A DNA stretch of 11,520 nt from Lachnospiraceae bacterium (GCA_017958465.1 JAGDCQ010000226.1:1-11520); one strand, 5' to 3'; shown: positions 1 to 7,016, numbered from the stretch's first letter. Notes: generated from the letters alone by a model not told the origin. Made by a program: numbers and translations.

Positions 1-170
1 GCGTTATAGGGTATTTGGATGATGTTTATACCTTACCTAACAACAAAATGCTTAAGTATTTTTGCATGGCAATAGGAGCGGGGTATAGCGTACAACAGGC
101 TTTGCTTTACGCGGATTCACAAGTTCTTGGTATTTTTGGGAGGAGTCAGATTCTTCGTTTCTTTCGATAA
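1..170 (+). CDS. 3' end of an unrecognised protein (partial)
   Basis: An open frame enters the window from the left (first full codon at base 3) and stops with TAA at 168-170, giving the last 55 residues of a protein. The fragment begins VIGYLDDVYTLPNN and ends GRSQILRFFR; it contains an alternating small/hydrophobic stretch (AIGAGYSVQQALLYAD) that could be an amphipathic helix. No motif allows a family assignment. It faces the same way as the lipoprotein gene that starts about 50 bases later, with no convincing terminator or promoter between, so the two may be cotranscribed. The frame could be fortuitous, since the start lies outside the window, but it is open throughout and ends just upstream of a gene with a good ribosome binding site. 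Confidence 0.5.
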   Translation, partial: VIGYLDDVYTLPNNKMLKYFCMAIGAGYSVQQALLYADSQVLGIFGRSQILRFFR

Positions 171-221
171 GGATTGTAATCGTAACGATTTATTTGATAT
201 ATATCCCGGAGGTGAATGATT

Positions 222-755
222 ATGAAACATTTGGTGGGAATAATCTTAATTCTTATTGTGATCTTCACCACATCCTGCGGTCGCGGGACTCAGGTGACGG
301 ATGCTCCTTCGGACTTAGGAGCTACGCAAAGCGGTACTCCAAGTTCAATACCCGACGAGACAATAGTTGCTGAGCCTTCGGTTTCGATTGCGGACAGGAT
401 ATCCGCTAACGAGGCTGTTATTTTCGAGACTGTTCCTTCTTTTACCATTAAACTTGATTCTCAGCTGAAGCAACAATTGGCAAAGGCTTTTAAAGGATGG
501 AACCCCGAGAATCAAAAGGTGAGCCCCATGGAGATAATAGATGAGGGACCGGGGTATAAAGTTAGAGTTGGGGACGAATTAACCATAGGCTTTACGATGG
601 ACAGCCTTGCTTCGAATCCTAATAGTCTTAAACAACGCATAAAAGACGGATGCACCGAGTATTATGGCTGGCTGAACGGGAAAGCATACTGGTTTTCCGC
701 AGAGATCATGGAAACACTGGATCATATCGCAAAAACGCTACTGACAAAGGATTAA
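222..755 (+). CDS. small lipoprotein of unknown function
   Basis: This encodes a 177-residue secreted protein, probably anchored to the outer face of the membrane. The N-terminus (MKHLVGIILILIVIFTTSC) has a short basic start, a hydrophobic core and a cysteine at residue 19, as in signal peptidase II substrates. The residues before the cysteine (TTS) are an imperfect lipobox. A Ser/Thr/Pro-rich linker of about 40 residues follows, then a folded-looking domain with many Lys and Asp residues and aromatic residues near the end (EYYGWLNGKAYWF). I recognise no family. ATG 222 is preferred over the in-frame ATG 216 because GGAGG at 208-212 lies 9 bases before 222 but only 3 before 216. The gene is more AT-rich than the genes from rplJ onward, so it may belong to a lineage-specific block. 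No terminator is seen between it and the rplJ promoter. Confidence 0.75.
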   Translation: MKHLVGIILILIVIFTTSCGRGTQVTDAPSDLGATQSGTPSSIPDETIVAEPSVSIADRISANEAVIFETVPSFTIKLDSQLKQQLAKAFKGWNPENQKVSPMEIIDEGPGYKVRVGDELTIGFTMDSLASNPNSLKQRIKDGCTEYYGWLNGKAYWFSAEIMETLDHIAKTLLTKD

Positions 756-785
756 AGTTGATTTTTCGGAATATAAAAAAAGTTG

Positions 786-814
786 TTGACAAACACCCGG
801 ACGCGTGGTATTAT
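786..814 (+). promoter_or_regulatory. promoter of the rplJL operon
   Basis: TTGACA at 786-791 and TATTAT at 809-814 are separated by exactly 17 bases. This is a near-perfect housekeeping sigma (sigma-A) promoter. Transcription would start at about 821, just ahead of the L10 leader structure. A strong promoter is expected for a ribosomal protein operon. Confidence 0.85.
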
Positions 815-821
815 ACCATTC

Positions 822-945
822 GTGCCGAAGAAAGCAGGTGCCGGTTCAACCGGCGTAAGAACAACCGCCCGCCGAGGGATGAAAGGGTCAACACCCACCA
901 TTACATCATCATTTTCAACCTCTGCACGTCAGAGGTTTTTCTTTT
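822..945 (+). promoter_or_regulatory. ribosomal protein L10 leader RNA
   Basis: The untranslated leader of rplJ carries the hallmarks of the Firmicutes L10 leader, in which free L10(L12)4 complex binds the mRNA and represses its own operon. The conserved blocks are GCCGAAGAAAGCAGGTGC around 823-841 and the GCCGAGG-like block around 870-880. They flank a GC hairpin with arms GCCGGTT at 840-846 and AACCGGC at 848-854. A rho-independent terminator follows immediately, so the expected mechanism is attenuation: with excess L10 the terminator forms, otherwise an alternative pairing prevents it. Recognition is by remembered consensus and position directly before rplJ; a covariance-model search would settle the exact limits. 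Confidence 0.85.
917..945 (+). terminator. attenuator terminator of the L10 leader
   Basis: Arms AACCTCTG (917-924) and CAGAGGTT (930-937) form a perfect 8-bp stem with loop CACGT, followed by a T-rich tract to about 945. It sits between the promoter and rplJ in the same orientation, so it must be conditional rather than constitutive. It is the regulated output of the L10 leader. Confidence 0.85.
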
Positions 946-975
946 GAGCACAAGTAAACTGATAGGAGATTTAAA

Positions 976-1470
976 ATGGCAAAAGTCGAAATCAAAGCAC
1001 CTATCGTTGACGAGATCAAAGGCTATGCAGACAAGGCTGTTGCTGCCGTACTTGTAGACTATCACGGTCTTACGGTTGAGCAGGACACAAAGCTTCGTCG
1101 CAAGCTCCGCGAAGCAGGCGTTGTATACAAGGTATACAAGAACACCTACTTAAAGCGCGGTTTTGAGGGCACAGACTTCGCACAGCTCGATGAATGCCTT
1201 AACGGAGGTACGGCAGTTGCTTTCTCACTTGAGGACGCTACCGCTCCCGCAAGAGTTCTTTCCGAGTTCATGAAGGACGCTCCCGCACTTCAGTTCAAGG
1301 CAGGCGTTGTAGAAGGCAAACTTTACGACGTTAAGGGTCTTGAGAAGCTTGCAAGCATCCCTTCCAAGGAAGTTCTTATTTCCAGACTCCTTGGCAGCAT
1401 GAAGAGCCCGATCACCAACTTCGCACGCGTTCTCAAGCAGATCGCAGAGAAGAACGGCGACGCTGCATAA
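976..1470 (+). CDS. rplJ: 50S ribosomal protein L10
   Basis: L10 is the base of the ribosomal stalk. Its N-terminal domain binds 23S rRNA near the GTPase centre and its C-terminal helix carries L7/L12 dimers that recruit translation factors. The 164-residue product has the usual family length. It opens MAKVEIKAPIVDEIK and contains the conserved VDYHGLTVEQ segment, a KVYKNTYLKR segment and the C-terminal SPITNFARVLKQIAEK helix. The start is set by AGGAG at 964-968, 7 bases before the ATG. It also acts as repressor of its own operon through the leader RNA directly upstream. Unusually, rplK-rplA do not precede it: the upstream neighbour is a lipoprotein gene. Confidence 0.97.
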   Translation: MAKVEIKAPIVDEIKGYADKAVAAVLVDYHGLTVEQDTKLRRKLREAGVVYKVYKNTYLKRGFEGTDFAQLDECLNGGTAVAFSLEDATAPARVLSEFMKDAPALQFKAGVVEGKLYDVKGLEKLASIPSKEVLISRLLGSMKSPITNFARVLKQIAEKNGDAA

Positions 1471-1564
1471 TCGTCAGCAATCAGTTGCACCCGTGCTTAT
1501 GTACGGAGCAGGTTAAGATACCTGCGTGAAAAACAAATGCTAAACAGCAAAATTGGAGGAAATT

Positions 1565-1930
1565 ATGACTACACAGGAATTTATTGATGCAATCAAAGGC
1601 ATGACCGTTCTTGAGCTTAACGATCTTGTAAAGGCATGCGAAGAAGAATTCGGCGTTAGCGCAGCAGCAGGCGTTGTTGTAGCAGCAGCCGGCCCCGCAG
1701 CAGCAGCTGAGGAAGAGAAGACAGAGTTCGATGTAGAGCTTACCGAAGTAGGCGCTGAGAAGGTTAAGGTTATCAAGGTTGTTCGTGAGATCACCGGTCT
1801 TGGCCTCAAGGAAGCTAAGGATCTCGTAGACAACGCTCCTAAGATGGTTAAAGAGCAGGCAGGCAAAGATGAAGCTGAAGAGATCAAGAAGAAACTCGAA
1901 GAAGTTGGCGCAAAGGTTACTCTTAAGTAA
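1565..1930 (+). CDS. rplL: 50S ribosomal protein L7/L12
   Basis: L7/L12 is the multicopy stalk protein that stimulates GTPase translation factors. The 121-residue product shows an N-terminal dimerisation domain (MTTQEFIDAIKGMTVLELNDLV), an Ala/Gly/Val-rich hinge at about residues 35-50, and the classic C-terminal domain with KTEFDVELTEVGAEKVKVIK and GLGLKEAKDLVD. The ATG at 1565 is chosen because GGAGGA at 1555-1560 is ideally placed; a possible TTG at 1553 overlaps that site and would add residues not found in the family. The 94-base gap after rplJ holds a small hairpin but no promoter, so the two genes are cotranscribed. Codon choice is strongly biased, as in a highly expressed gene. Confidence 0.97.
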   Translation: MTTQEFIDAIKGMTVLELNDLVKACEEEFGVSAAAGVVVAAAGPAAAAEEEKTEFDVELTEVGAEKVKVIKVVREITGLGLKEAKDLVDNAPKMVKEQAGKDEAEEIKKKLEEVGAKVTLK

Positions 1931-1970
1931 TCCTTTGACTATCTATGTCTCTCTAAAAGAAATTGCGTAC

Positions 1971-2006
1971 AAAGAGGGGACGGTTGCGTAGACCGTTCCC
2001 TCTTTT
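1971..2006 (+). terminator. terminator after rplL
   Basis: Arms AAAGAGGGGACGGT (1971-1984) and ACCGTTCCCTCTTT (1992-2005) pair over 14 bp with one G-T wobble around a 7-base loop, ending in a short T run. It lies 40 bases after the rplL stop and closes the rplJL unit. rpoB, which usually follows rplL, is absent. Because no clear promoter is visible for the ABC genes downstream, some readthrough is possible. Confidence 0.85.
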
Positions 2007-2041
2007 ACATTTACTGGAGAAAAAACGTTTTTCCTACAAAA

Positions 2042-2066
2042 CACGGGGACAGAGTTTGTTCTCGTG
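2042..2066 (+). other. hairpin in the leader of the ABC operon
   Basis: CACGGGGACA (2042-2051) can pair with TGTTCTCGTG (2057-2066) over 10 bp with two G-T wobbles and a 5-base loop. It is followed by a smaller inverted repeat, TGATC (2071-2075) and GATCA (2083-2087), with the ribosome binding site GGAG at 2080-2083 mostly in its loop. No T run follows, so it is not a terminator. It could affect mRNA stability or translation of the exporter. Its role is unknown. Confidence 0.4.
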
Positions 2067-2089
2067 AGGCTGATCGCCTGGAGATCATT

Positions 2090-3856
2090 ATGAACGAACA
2101 GATCAAATGGGTATTTTCAAACCTGAAGGGCAAGCGTGCCCTCTTTGCATTTGCTGTCTGCTGCACTGTTTTGGCCAACGCCCTGCAGATAGCGGTTCCC
2201 TTTTTCTCAAAAACTATAGTTGACAAGTTCCTGTCCTTCGATGACGCAAACGAGGCTGAAACCTTCATCCGTGGTAATACAAATCTCCTGTATCTGCTCC
2301 TTATTGGTATGATCGGAGTTACTTTTATCCGTACCGTCATCGTTTACACGGGAAACCTTTCCTATGAGCGCGTTTCCCAGCACTTTGTGGTTAAGATGCG
2401 CGCCAAGCTTTTCCGCAACATAGAAGCGCAGAGCATGGAATTCTACGACCGCTACCGCACCGGCGACCTTATGACGCGTCTTACCGGTGACCTTGAGGCT
2501 GTCCGCCACATGATCGCCTGGGTTTGCCGTATGATCATCGAGTGTGTGGTGCTGTTTTCGGTAGCCATAATCTATTACTTTACAATGGACTGGCTCCTTG
2601 CCATCTGCCTTTTTGCCCTGTGCCCCGTCATCTTCACGCTGATGTTCATCTTCAGGAAGAAGGTAGCTCCCATGCACAGGCAGCTGCGTGAGCGCCTTTC
2701 CGAGCTCAACACCGCAGCCCAGGAGAACATCTCGGGAAACCGCGTGGTTAAGGCTTTTGCCCGTGAGGATTACGAGATCGCCCGTTTTGACGAGAAAAAC
2801 AAAGCCTTCTCCGAATCAAATATGAAAACGGCTTTTGTATGGCTCAAATTCTTCCCGGCTATCGAAGGCTGTGCCGATGCCCTTGCAGTAGTGATGCTGC
2901 TTGCGGGCGGCCTGTTCCTTATCTACGGCAGGATCGGCCTTGGTGATTATGTGGCTTTCTCCGGTATGATCTGGACCCTTGCAAACCCCACCCGTAACCT
3001 CGGCAGCGTTCTTAACGAGCTCCAGCGCTTCTCTGCAGCTGCAAAGAAGATCATGGAGATTGATTCGGCTGTTCCCACCATGAGCGAGAAAACCGACGCT
3101 GTAGAGCATCCTGAGCGCTTTAAGGGCGAGATCGAATTCGACCATGTAAGCTTTGCTTATGATGATGCGCCCTGCGCGGAGGTCCTCCACGACATTTCGT
3201 TCAAGATCAAGCCCGGCGAGACCCTTGCCATTATGGGCGATACAGGCTCCGGCAAGACGTCCCTCATAAATATGATCCCCAGGTTCTACGACCCTACGTC
3301 GGGTTCCGTAAAGATCGACGGGATAGACGTAAAGGATATGAAGTTCTCGGAGCTGCGTAAAAACATCGGTATGGCTACACAGGACGTGCTTCTGTATTCC
3401 GACAGTATCGACGGCAACATTGCCTACGGCAACTCCGGCATGCCGCTCGAGACCGTAAAGAAGTACGCGGAAAAATCCGCGGTAACAAGCTTTGTTTACC
3501 AGCTGCCGCAGGGCTTTGACACCATCATCGGCGAGCGCGGTGTGGGCCTTTCCGGCGGCCAGAAGCAGCGTATTTCGCTTGCAAGAGCCCTTGCCATCAC
3601 ACCGTCCATATTGATCCTGGATGACACAACGTCTGCGGTAGATACCGAAACAGAGCAGTTTATCCAGGAAAACCTTAAGAATCTGGATTTTGAATGTACA
3701 AAGATCATCATCGCGCAGCGTATCAGCTCCACCAAGGATGCGGACCACATCATGATCCTGCGTAACGGGCGGATAGAAGAGATGGGCACCCATGATGAAT
3801 TGCTGGCAAAGCGCGGATACTACTACGAAGTTTATTCGCTCCAGCAGAGCGCCTGA
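2090..3856 (+). CDS. heterodimeric ABC exporter, subunit with degenerate ATP site
   Basis: This is an ABC half-transporter of 588 residues: a six-helix exporter-type membrane domain at about residues 15-300, then a nucleotide-binding domain at about 345-588. Walker A is GDTGSGKT (383-390), the Q-loop Gln is 431, and the signature LSGGQ (487-491) is canonical. Walker B reads ILILDD, with Asp512 in place of the catalytic glutamate, and the H-loop reads IAQRIS, with Gln543 in place of the switch histidine. This is the pattern of the non-catalytic partner in heterodimeric exporters such as TM287/288, BmrCD and LmrCD. Its partner follows 14 bases downstream. GGAG at 2080-2083 supports the ATG at 2090. 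No N-terminal peptidase domain is present, so a bacteriocin-processing role is unlikely. The exported substrate (drug, lipid or peptide) cannot be read from sequence. Confidence 0.93.
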   Translation: MNEQIKWVFSNLKGKRALFAFAVCCTVLANALQIAVPFFSKTIVDKFLSFDDANEAETFIRGNTNLLYLLLIGMIGVTFIRTVIVYTGNLSYERVSQHFVVKMRAKLFRNIEAQSMEFYDRYRTGDLMTRLTGDLEAVRHMIAWVCRMIIECVVLFSVAIIYYFTMDWLLAICLFALCPVIFTLMFIFRKKVAPMHRQLRERLSELNTAAQENISGNRVVKAFAREDYEIARFDEKNKAFSESNMKTAFVWLKFFPAIEGCADALAVVMLLAGGLFLIYGRIGLGDYVAFSGMIWTLANPTRNLGSVLNELQRFSAAAKKIMEIDSAVPTMSEKTDAVEHPERFKGEIEFDHVSFAYDDAPCAEVLHDISFKIKPGETLAIMGDTGSGKTSLINMIPRFYDPTSGSVKIDGIDVKDMKFSELRKNIGMATQDVLLYSDSIDGNIAYGNSGMPLETVKKYAEKSAVTSFVYQLPQGFDTIIGERGVGLSGGQKQRISLARALAITPSILILDDTTSAVDTETEQFIQENLKNLDFECTKIIIAQRISSTKDADHIMILRNGRIEEMGTHDELLAKRGYYYEVYSLQQSA

Positions 3857-3870
3857 AAGGAGGAGGAAAT

Positions 3871-5643
3871 ATGGCAAGAAATACTTATTCGGTAGACGAA
3901 AACCTTGAACGTTCCTTCGACTTTAAGAGCTTCAAGCGTGCAGGAAAATACATCAAAAAATATGCAAACCGTATGCTGCTGGCGCTGTTTATAGCTTTTA
4001 CGGCGGCTGCGGTAGAGCTTTTCACACCAAGGATCACCCAGTACGCTCTGGACGAGACTATCCCGAACAAGCGCGTAAAAGAGCTGCTAATGCTGGTACT
4101 CGCTCTTGTGGCCTGCTATGCGGTGTTCATCACCCTTGCAACCATCAGATCCAAGATCATGGTAAAGGTCGGCCAGAACATAATATACGACATCCGCAAG
4201 GACCTTTTTGCCCACCTGCAAAAGCTGCCCTTCGACTATTACGATTCAAGGCCCCAGGGCAAGATCCTCATCCGCGTTGTAAACTACGTCAACTCCGTTT
4301 CAAATATGCTGTCAAACGGCCTTTTGAACGCTGTTCTCGAGTTTATCAACATGGGTATAATCCTTGTTTACATGTTTACGCTGAATGTGCGGCTTTCCCT
4401 TGTGGTACTGGCAGGTGTGCCTGTGTTTGCCGCTGTCATGCTCATCATCAAAAAATATCAGCGTAAGGCATGGCAGGCGGTTTCAAACAAGAGCTCCAAT
4501 ATGAACGCCTACCTCCAGGAAAACCTCACGGGTGTGAAGGTCACAAAGATCTTTGCGCGTGAAGATGAAAACGCAGGGATCTACGATGATCTTTCAAATG
4601 ATCACCGCAAGGCCTGGATGCGCGCGGTGCGCACGTCAAACCTTGTGTGGCCGGCGACAGACAACATCTCTGTTGCGGTAAGGGCCTCCATTTACCTTGT
4701 AGGCCTTGTAGTGCTTGGGCCAAAGGCTGTTGGTATCGGTATGATCCTTGCAATGTCAACCTACGCCTTCAGGTTCTGGCTTCCCATTATGAACCTTGCT
4801 AACATTTTCAACGATTTCATCAACAACGTTGCTTACCTTGAGCGTATCTTTGAGACTCTCGACGAGCCTGTTACTGTGGACGACGAGCCAGGCGCGACAG
4901 AGCTTCCGCCCATCAAAGGTGATGTGGAGTTTGATGATGTTTGCTTTGCTTACGAAGAGGACAAGCCCGTGCTGAACCACGTTTCGTTCAGCGTTAAGGC
5001 GGGCGAGAGCGTTGCTCTTGTAGGGCCTACCGGCGCCGGGAAATCCACCGTTATCAACCTGCTGTCCCGTTTTTACAATATAGGCAGCGGCGCCGTGCGT
5101 GTGGACGGGCACGATATCTCGAAAGTTACGCTCCACTCCCTGCGCGCCCAGATGGGTGTTATGATGCAGGACAGCTTCCTGTTCACGGGAACTGTGGCCG
5201 ACAACATCCGCTACGGAAAGCTTAACGCCACCGACGAAGAGATAAGGCGGGCATCGGCTGTTGTCTGTGCTGACGAGTTTATTTCGGAGCTTGAAAACGG
5301 CTACGACCACGAGGTCAGCGAGCGCGGAAGCACGTTCTCGCAGGGACAGAGGCAGCTTATATCGTTTGCAAGAACGTTGCTTTCCGATCCTAAGATCCTG
5401 ATCCTTGATGAGGCAACTTCCAGCATAGATGTGCGCACGGAGCGCGCTCTGCAGAAGGGCTTGAATGAGCTGCTGAAGGGCAGGACATCCTTTATCATCG
5501 CGCACAGGCTTTCGACCATCCGCAACTGCGACAAGATCATGTTTATTGATGAAGGCCGCATTGTAGAGGCAGGAACCCATGACGAGCTGATGGCAAAGAA
5601 AGGACGCTACTACGAGCTTGTAAGCGTGAACGCAGTGGCGTAA
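3871..5643 (+). CDS. heterodimeric ABC exporter, catalytically competent subunit
   Basis: This 590-residue half-transporter is the partner of the preceding gene. An N-terminal cytoplasmic lead-in of about 30 residues precedes the six-helix membrane domain (about 33-320) and a nucleotide-binding domain (about 350-590). Walker A is GPTGAGKS (385-392), the Q-loop Gln is 433, Walker B ILILDE has catalytic Glu514, and His545 is present in IIAHRLST. The signature is FSQGQ (489-493) instead of LSGGQ. The intact Walker motifs here would pair with the partner's LSGGQ to form the hydrolysing site, while this FSQGQ faces the partner's degenerate Walker B. An AAGGAGGAGG tract just before the ATG gives a very strong ribosome binding site, only 14 bases after the upstream stop, so the genes are coexpressed. 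The homologous Bacillus pair YheI/YheH (BmrC/BmrD) is a multidrug exporter; the role here is inferred only at that level. Confidence 0.93.
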   Translation: MARNTYSVDENLERSFDFKSFKRAGKYIKKYANRMLLALFIAFTAAAVELFTPRITQYALDETIPNKRVKELLMLVLALVACYAVFITLATIRSKIMVKVGQNIIYDIRKDLFAHLQKLPFDYYDSRPQGKILIRVVNYVNSVSNMLSNGLLNAVLEFINMGIILVYMFTLNVRLSLVVLAGVPVFAAVMLIIKKYQRKAWQAVSNKSSNMNAYLQENLTGVKVTKIFAREDENAGIYDDLSNDHRKAWMRAVRTSNLVWPATDNISVAVRASIYLVGLVVLGPKAVGIGMILAMSTYAFRFWLPIMNLANIFNDFINNVAYLERIFETLDEPVTVDDEPGATELPPIKGDVEFDDVCFAYEEDKPVLNHVSFSVKAGESVALVGPTGAGKSTVINLLSRFYNIGSGAVRVDGHDISKVTLHSLRAQMGVMMQDSFLFTGTVADNIRYGKLNATDEEIRRASAVVCADEFISELENGYDHEVSERGSTFSQGQRQLISFARTLLSDPKILILDEATSSIDVRTERALQKGLNELLKGRTSFIIAHRLSTIRNCDKIMFIDEGRIVEAGTHDELMAKKGRYYELVSVNAVA

Positions 5644-5661
5644 GGATAAAGAGTTATCTTT
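5642..5661. terminator. possible short bidirectional terminator
   Basis: The 16 bases between two convergent stop codons form a small hairpin, AAGGATAA (5642-5649) with TTATCTTT (5654-5661), containing one wobble and a 4-base loop. It overlaps both stop codons. It is AT-rich and weak, with T-rich ends on both strands; no better terminator is seen between the converging genes. Confidence 0.3.
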
Positions 5662-6298
5662 AAGCGGTCTTTAGGTCATCCTTTACGAGCCTTAAAAGGA
5701 CAATGTAGGCTGCTGCCGTAATTATCGGGATAACGTAACCCACGTAGGCAGCGGGCCCCACCTGGGAAACCAGAAGGTTGTAGATCCCGTGATAGGTGAT
5801 GGCAACGGCTATCAGGCCAAAGGTGCCGGCCACGCGGAGCCAGAGATTGTCCAGCAGGTGCAGCATCCCAAGGGAGACAAGTGATGCGCAGACAACGTGC
5901 ATAGCGCCTGTGCCGAAACCTCTGATAAGGAGGCGGAAGAGCTGCTCTGTGCCGTTCTGGGTCATAAAGCAGACGTTCTCAAAGGTTGCGAAACCTACCG
6001 CCGTAAACACTACGCTGCCCGGGATCCTTTTGTGATCGGGCTCAAAAACGACGAGGTAGAAAAATACGGGGAGCAGCTTTGTGATCTCTTCAACTATAGG
6101 GGAAACGGTGAGGGAGGCCATCAGCATGCTTATCCCGTTTACACGTGCAAGGAAGGTGCTGATGTAGGAAGACAGCAGGCACACAGTCATACCGCTGAGC
6201 AGAAAGCCTACCATCCTTCTGTCCCTCTGCTTTGTCGCGATAAGGGCTATGAGGAGCGGCGCCGCAAGGCATATATAAACGTTTTCGATGTATGTCAT
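5660..6298 (-). CDS. PrsW-family intramembrane protease-like protein
   Basis: This is a 212-residue polytopic membrane protein with about six or seven hydrophobic segments. It carries the ordered motifs of the PrsW family (related to CPBP/CAAX proteases): EEITK (Glu70, Glu71, Lys74), FEN (Glu107, Asn108), a membrane histidine in AMHVV (His134), and HGIYN (His170, Asn174). In Bacillus, PrsW makes the first cut of the anti-sigma factor RsiW. No anti-sigma or sigma gene is present here, so the substrate is unknown. GGAGG at about 6306-6310 on this strand fixes the ATG at 6298. The start overlaps the stop of the upstream membrane-protein gene by 4 bases (ATGA), implying translational coupling. 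All expected catalytic-type residues look intact. Confidence 0.85.
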   Translation of the reverse strand: MTYIENVYICLAAPLLIALIATKQRDRRMVGFLLSGMTVCLLSSYISTFLARVNGISMLMASLTVSPIVEEITKLLPVFFYLVVFEPDHKRIPGSVVFTAVGFATFENVCFMTQNGTEQLFRLLIRGFGTGAMHVVCASLVSLGMLHLLDNLWLRVAGTFGLIAVAITYHGIYNLLVSQVGPAAYVGYVIPIITAAAYIVLLRLVKDDLKTA

Positions 6299-6951
6299 AG
6301 GGATACCTCCGAAATCCTGTCACTTGCAGACAGGGCGACCTTTCCGACGGCAGGTATGAAGAACAGGAAGGTGCAGGAAAGGAGCAGGTCTATCCAGTAG
6401 TAGGGATTTGCAAAGGTCTCGCCGTCCCAGATGCACGAGGCCACCCACAGTGTGTATTCGATGAAACAGAACACAAGTGTCATGATGTAGAGCGGGCGGG
6501 GTGTGTCCGCTCTTTTTTCGCCCCGGGTGAGGAAAAGGCCGTCGAGGGAATGCCAGATCAGGAGCGCCATGAGCAGGGCTATGACCAGGTTGCTAAGGTA
6601 TTCACCGTATTGCATAAAATAGATCCCCATGGCGAGAGTAAAAACGGGGGCAAGAAACAGCAGCGGCGAGTGTTTTGCGCCCTTTGGCCTGCCTTTTGCA
6701 TTTATCAGCAGAAGGATAAGGAACAGGTAGGACGAGTGCCAGCTCAGGTCCGAGATGAACGAAGGGTTGGGAGTTTCGGAGTAAAACAGGTAAAACAGGA
6801 GCCAGTACGTATCTCCGAGGAAAAAGATGCCCGAGAAAAGGGCCAGCAGCACGTAAGCGCGGCTCTTCAGGCGAGCGCCGCGGATTATCGACAATGTAGT
6901 ACAGATCACGGTAGTAAAAAGCTGAAATCCGTTGGTGATGAATTCAGTCAT
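6295..6951 (-). CDS. seven-span membrane protein of unknown function
   Basis: This 218-residue protein is dominated by about seven hydrophobic segments (roughly residues 4-23, 31-57, 68-85, 95-113, 118-137, 150-170 and 183-206) joined by short charged loops. Aromatic residues are abundant, as in DTYWLLFYLFY and NPYYWIDLLL. No catalytic or transporter motif is recognised. It is the first gene of a minus-strand pair, overlapping the PrsW-like protease gene by 4 bases, so the two are probably made together and may act together, for example as partner or substrate. The start ATG at 6951 has no strong ribosome binding site: AAAGGA at 6971-6976 is too far away. No in-frame alternative start was found just upstream. 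Confidence 0.75.
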   Translation of the reverse strand: MTEFITNGFQLFTTVICTTLSIIRGARLKSRAYVLLALFSGIFFLGDTYWLLFYLFYSETPNPSFISDLSWHSSYLFLILLLINAKGRPKGAKHSPLLFLAPVFTLAMGIYFMQYGEYLSNLVIALLMALLIWHSLDGLFLTRGEKRADTPRPLYIMTLVFCFIEYTLWVASCIWDGETFANPYYWIDLLLSCTFLFFIPAVGKVALSASDRISEVSL

Positions 6952-6981
6952 GAGTGATGCAGCCGGTCCTTTGCGTTTGAT

Positions 6982-7016
6982 ACTATATTTTTATCAAAAA
7001 AACGAAAAAGTGTCAA
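6982..7016 (-). promoter_or_regulatory. candidate promoter for the minus-strand membrane operon
   Basis: On the minus strand, TTGACA (7016-7011) is followed 17 bases later by TAAAAA (6993-6988) and, just beyond, by TATAGT (6987-6982), which has a better -10 sequence but a spacer of 23. Transcription would start close to 6975-6985, leaving a leader of about 30 bases before the ATG at 6951. The -35 is perfect but the -10 is uncertain. Confidence 0.4.

Noticed and set aside
178..190. Inverted repeat AATCGT/ACGATT between the first two genes
   Set aside because: The arms are short and only a 5-bp, AT-rich hairpin could form; there is too little to call a terminator or operator.
174..203. Possible promoter TTGTAA/TATATA before the lipoprotein gene
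   Set aside because: Transcription would begin at or inside the ribosome binding site, leaving no usable leader.
650..1057. Plus-strand open frame spanning the end of the lipoprotein gene, the L10 leader and the start of rplJ
   Set aside because: It runs through a promoter, a structured leader and a terminator, in a different frame from both real genes.
1508..1525. Hairpin GCAGGT/ACCTGC between rplJ and rplL
   Set aside because: It has a six-pair stem without a T run, in a gap that must be transcribed through. It may affect mRNA processing but nothing supports a call.
1945..1956. Tiny frame (Met-Ser-Leu-stop) after rplL as a possible leader peptide for the ABC genes
   Set aside because: It is three codons long, has no ribosome binding site and lies before the rplL terminator.
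2816..3877. Minus-strand open frame of 353 codons opposite the first ABC gene
   Set aside because: It overlaps all the ATP-binding motifs of the plus-strand gene and has no recognisable domain of its own.
5897..6400. Plus-strand open frame across the PrsW-like gene
   Set aside because: The minus strand has the ordered PrsW motifs, hydrophobic segments and a ribosome binding site; the plus frame is hydrophilic and without motifs.
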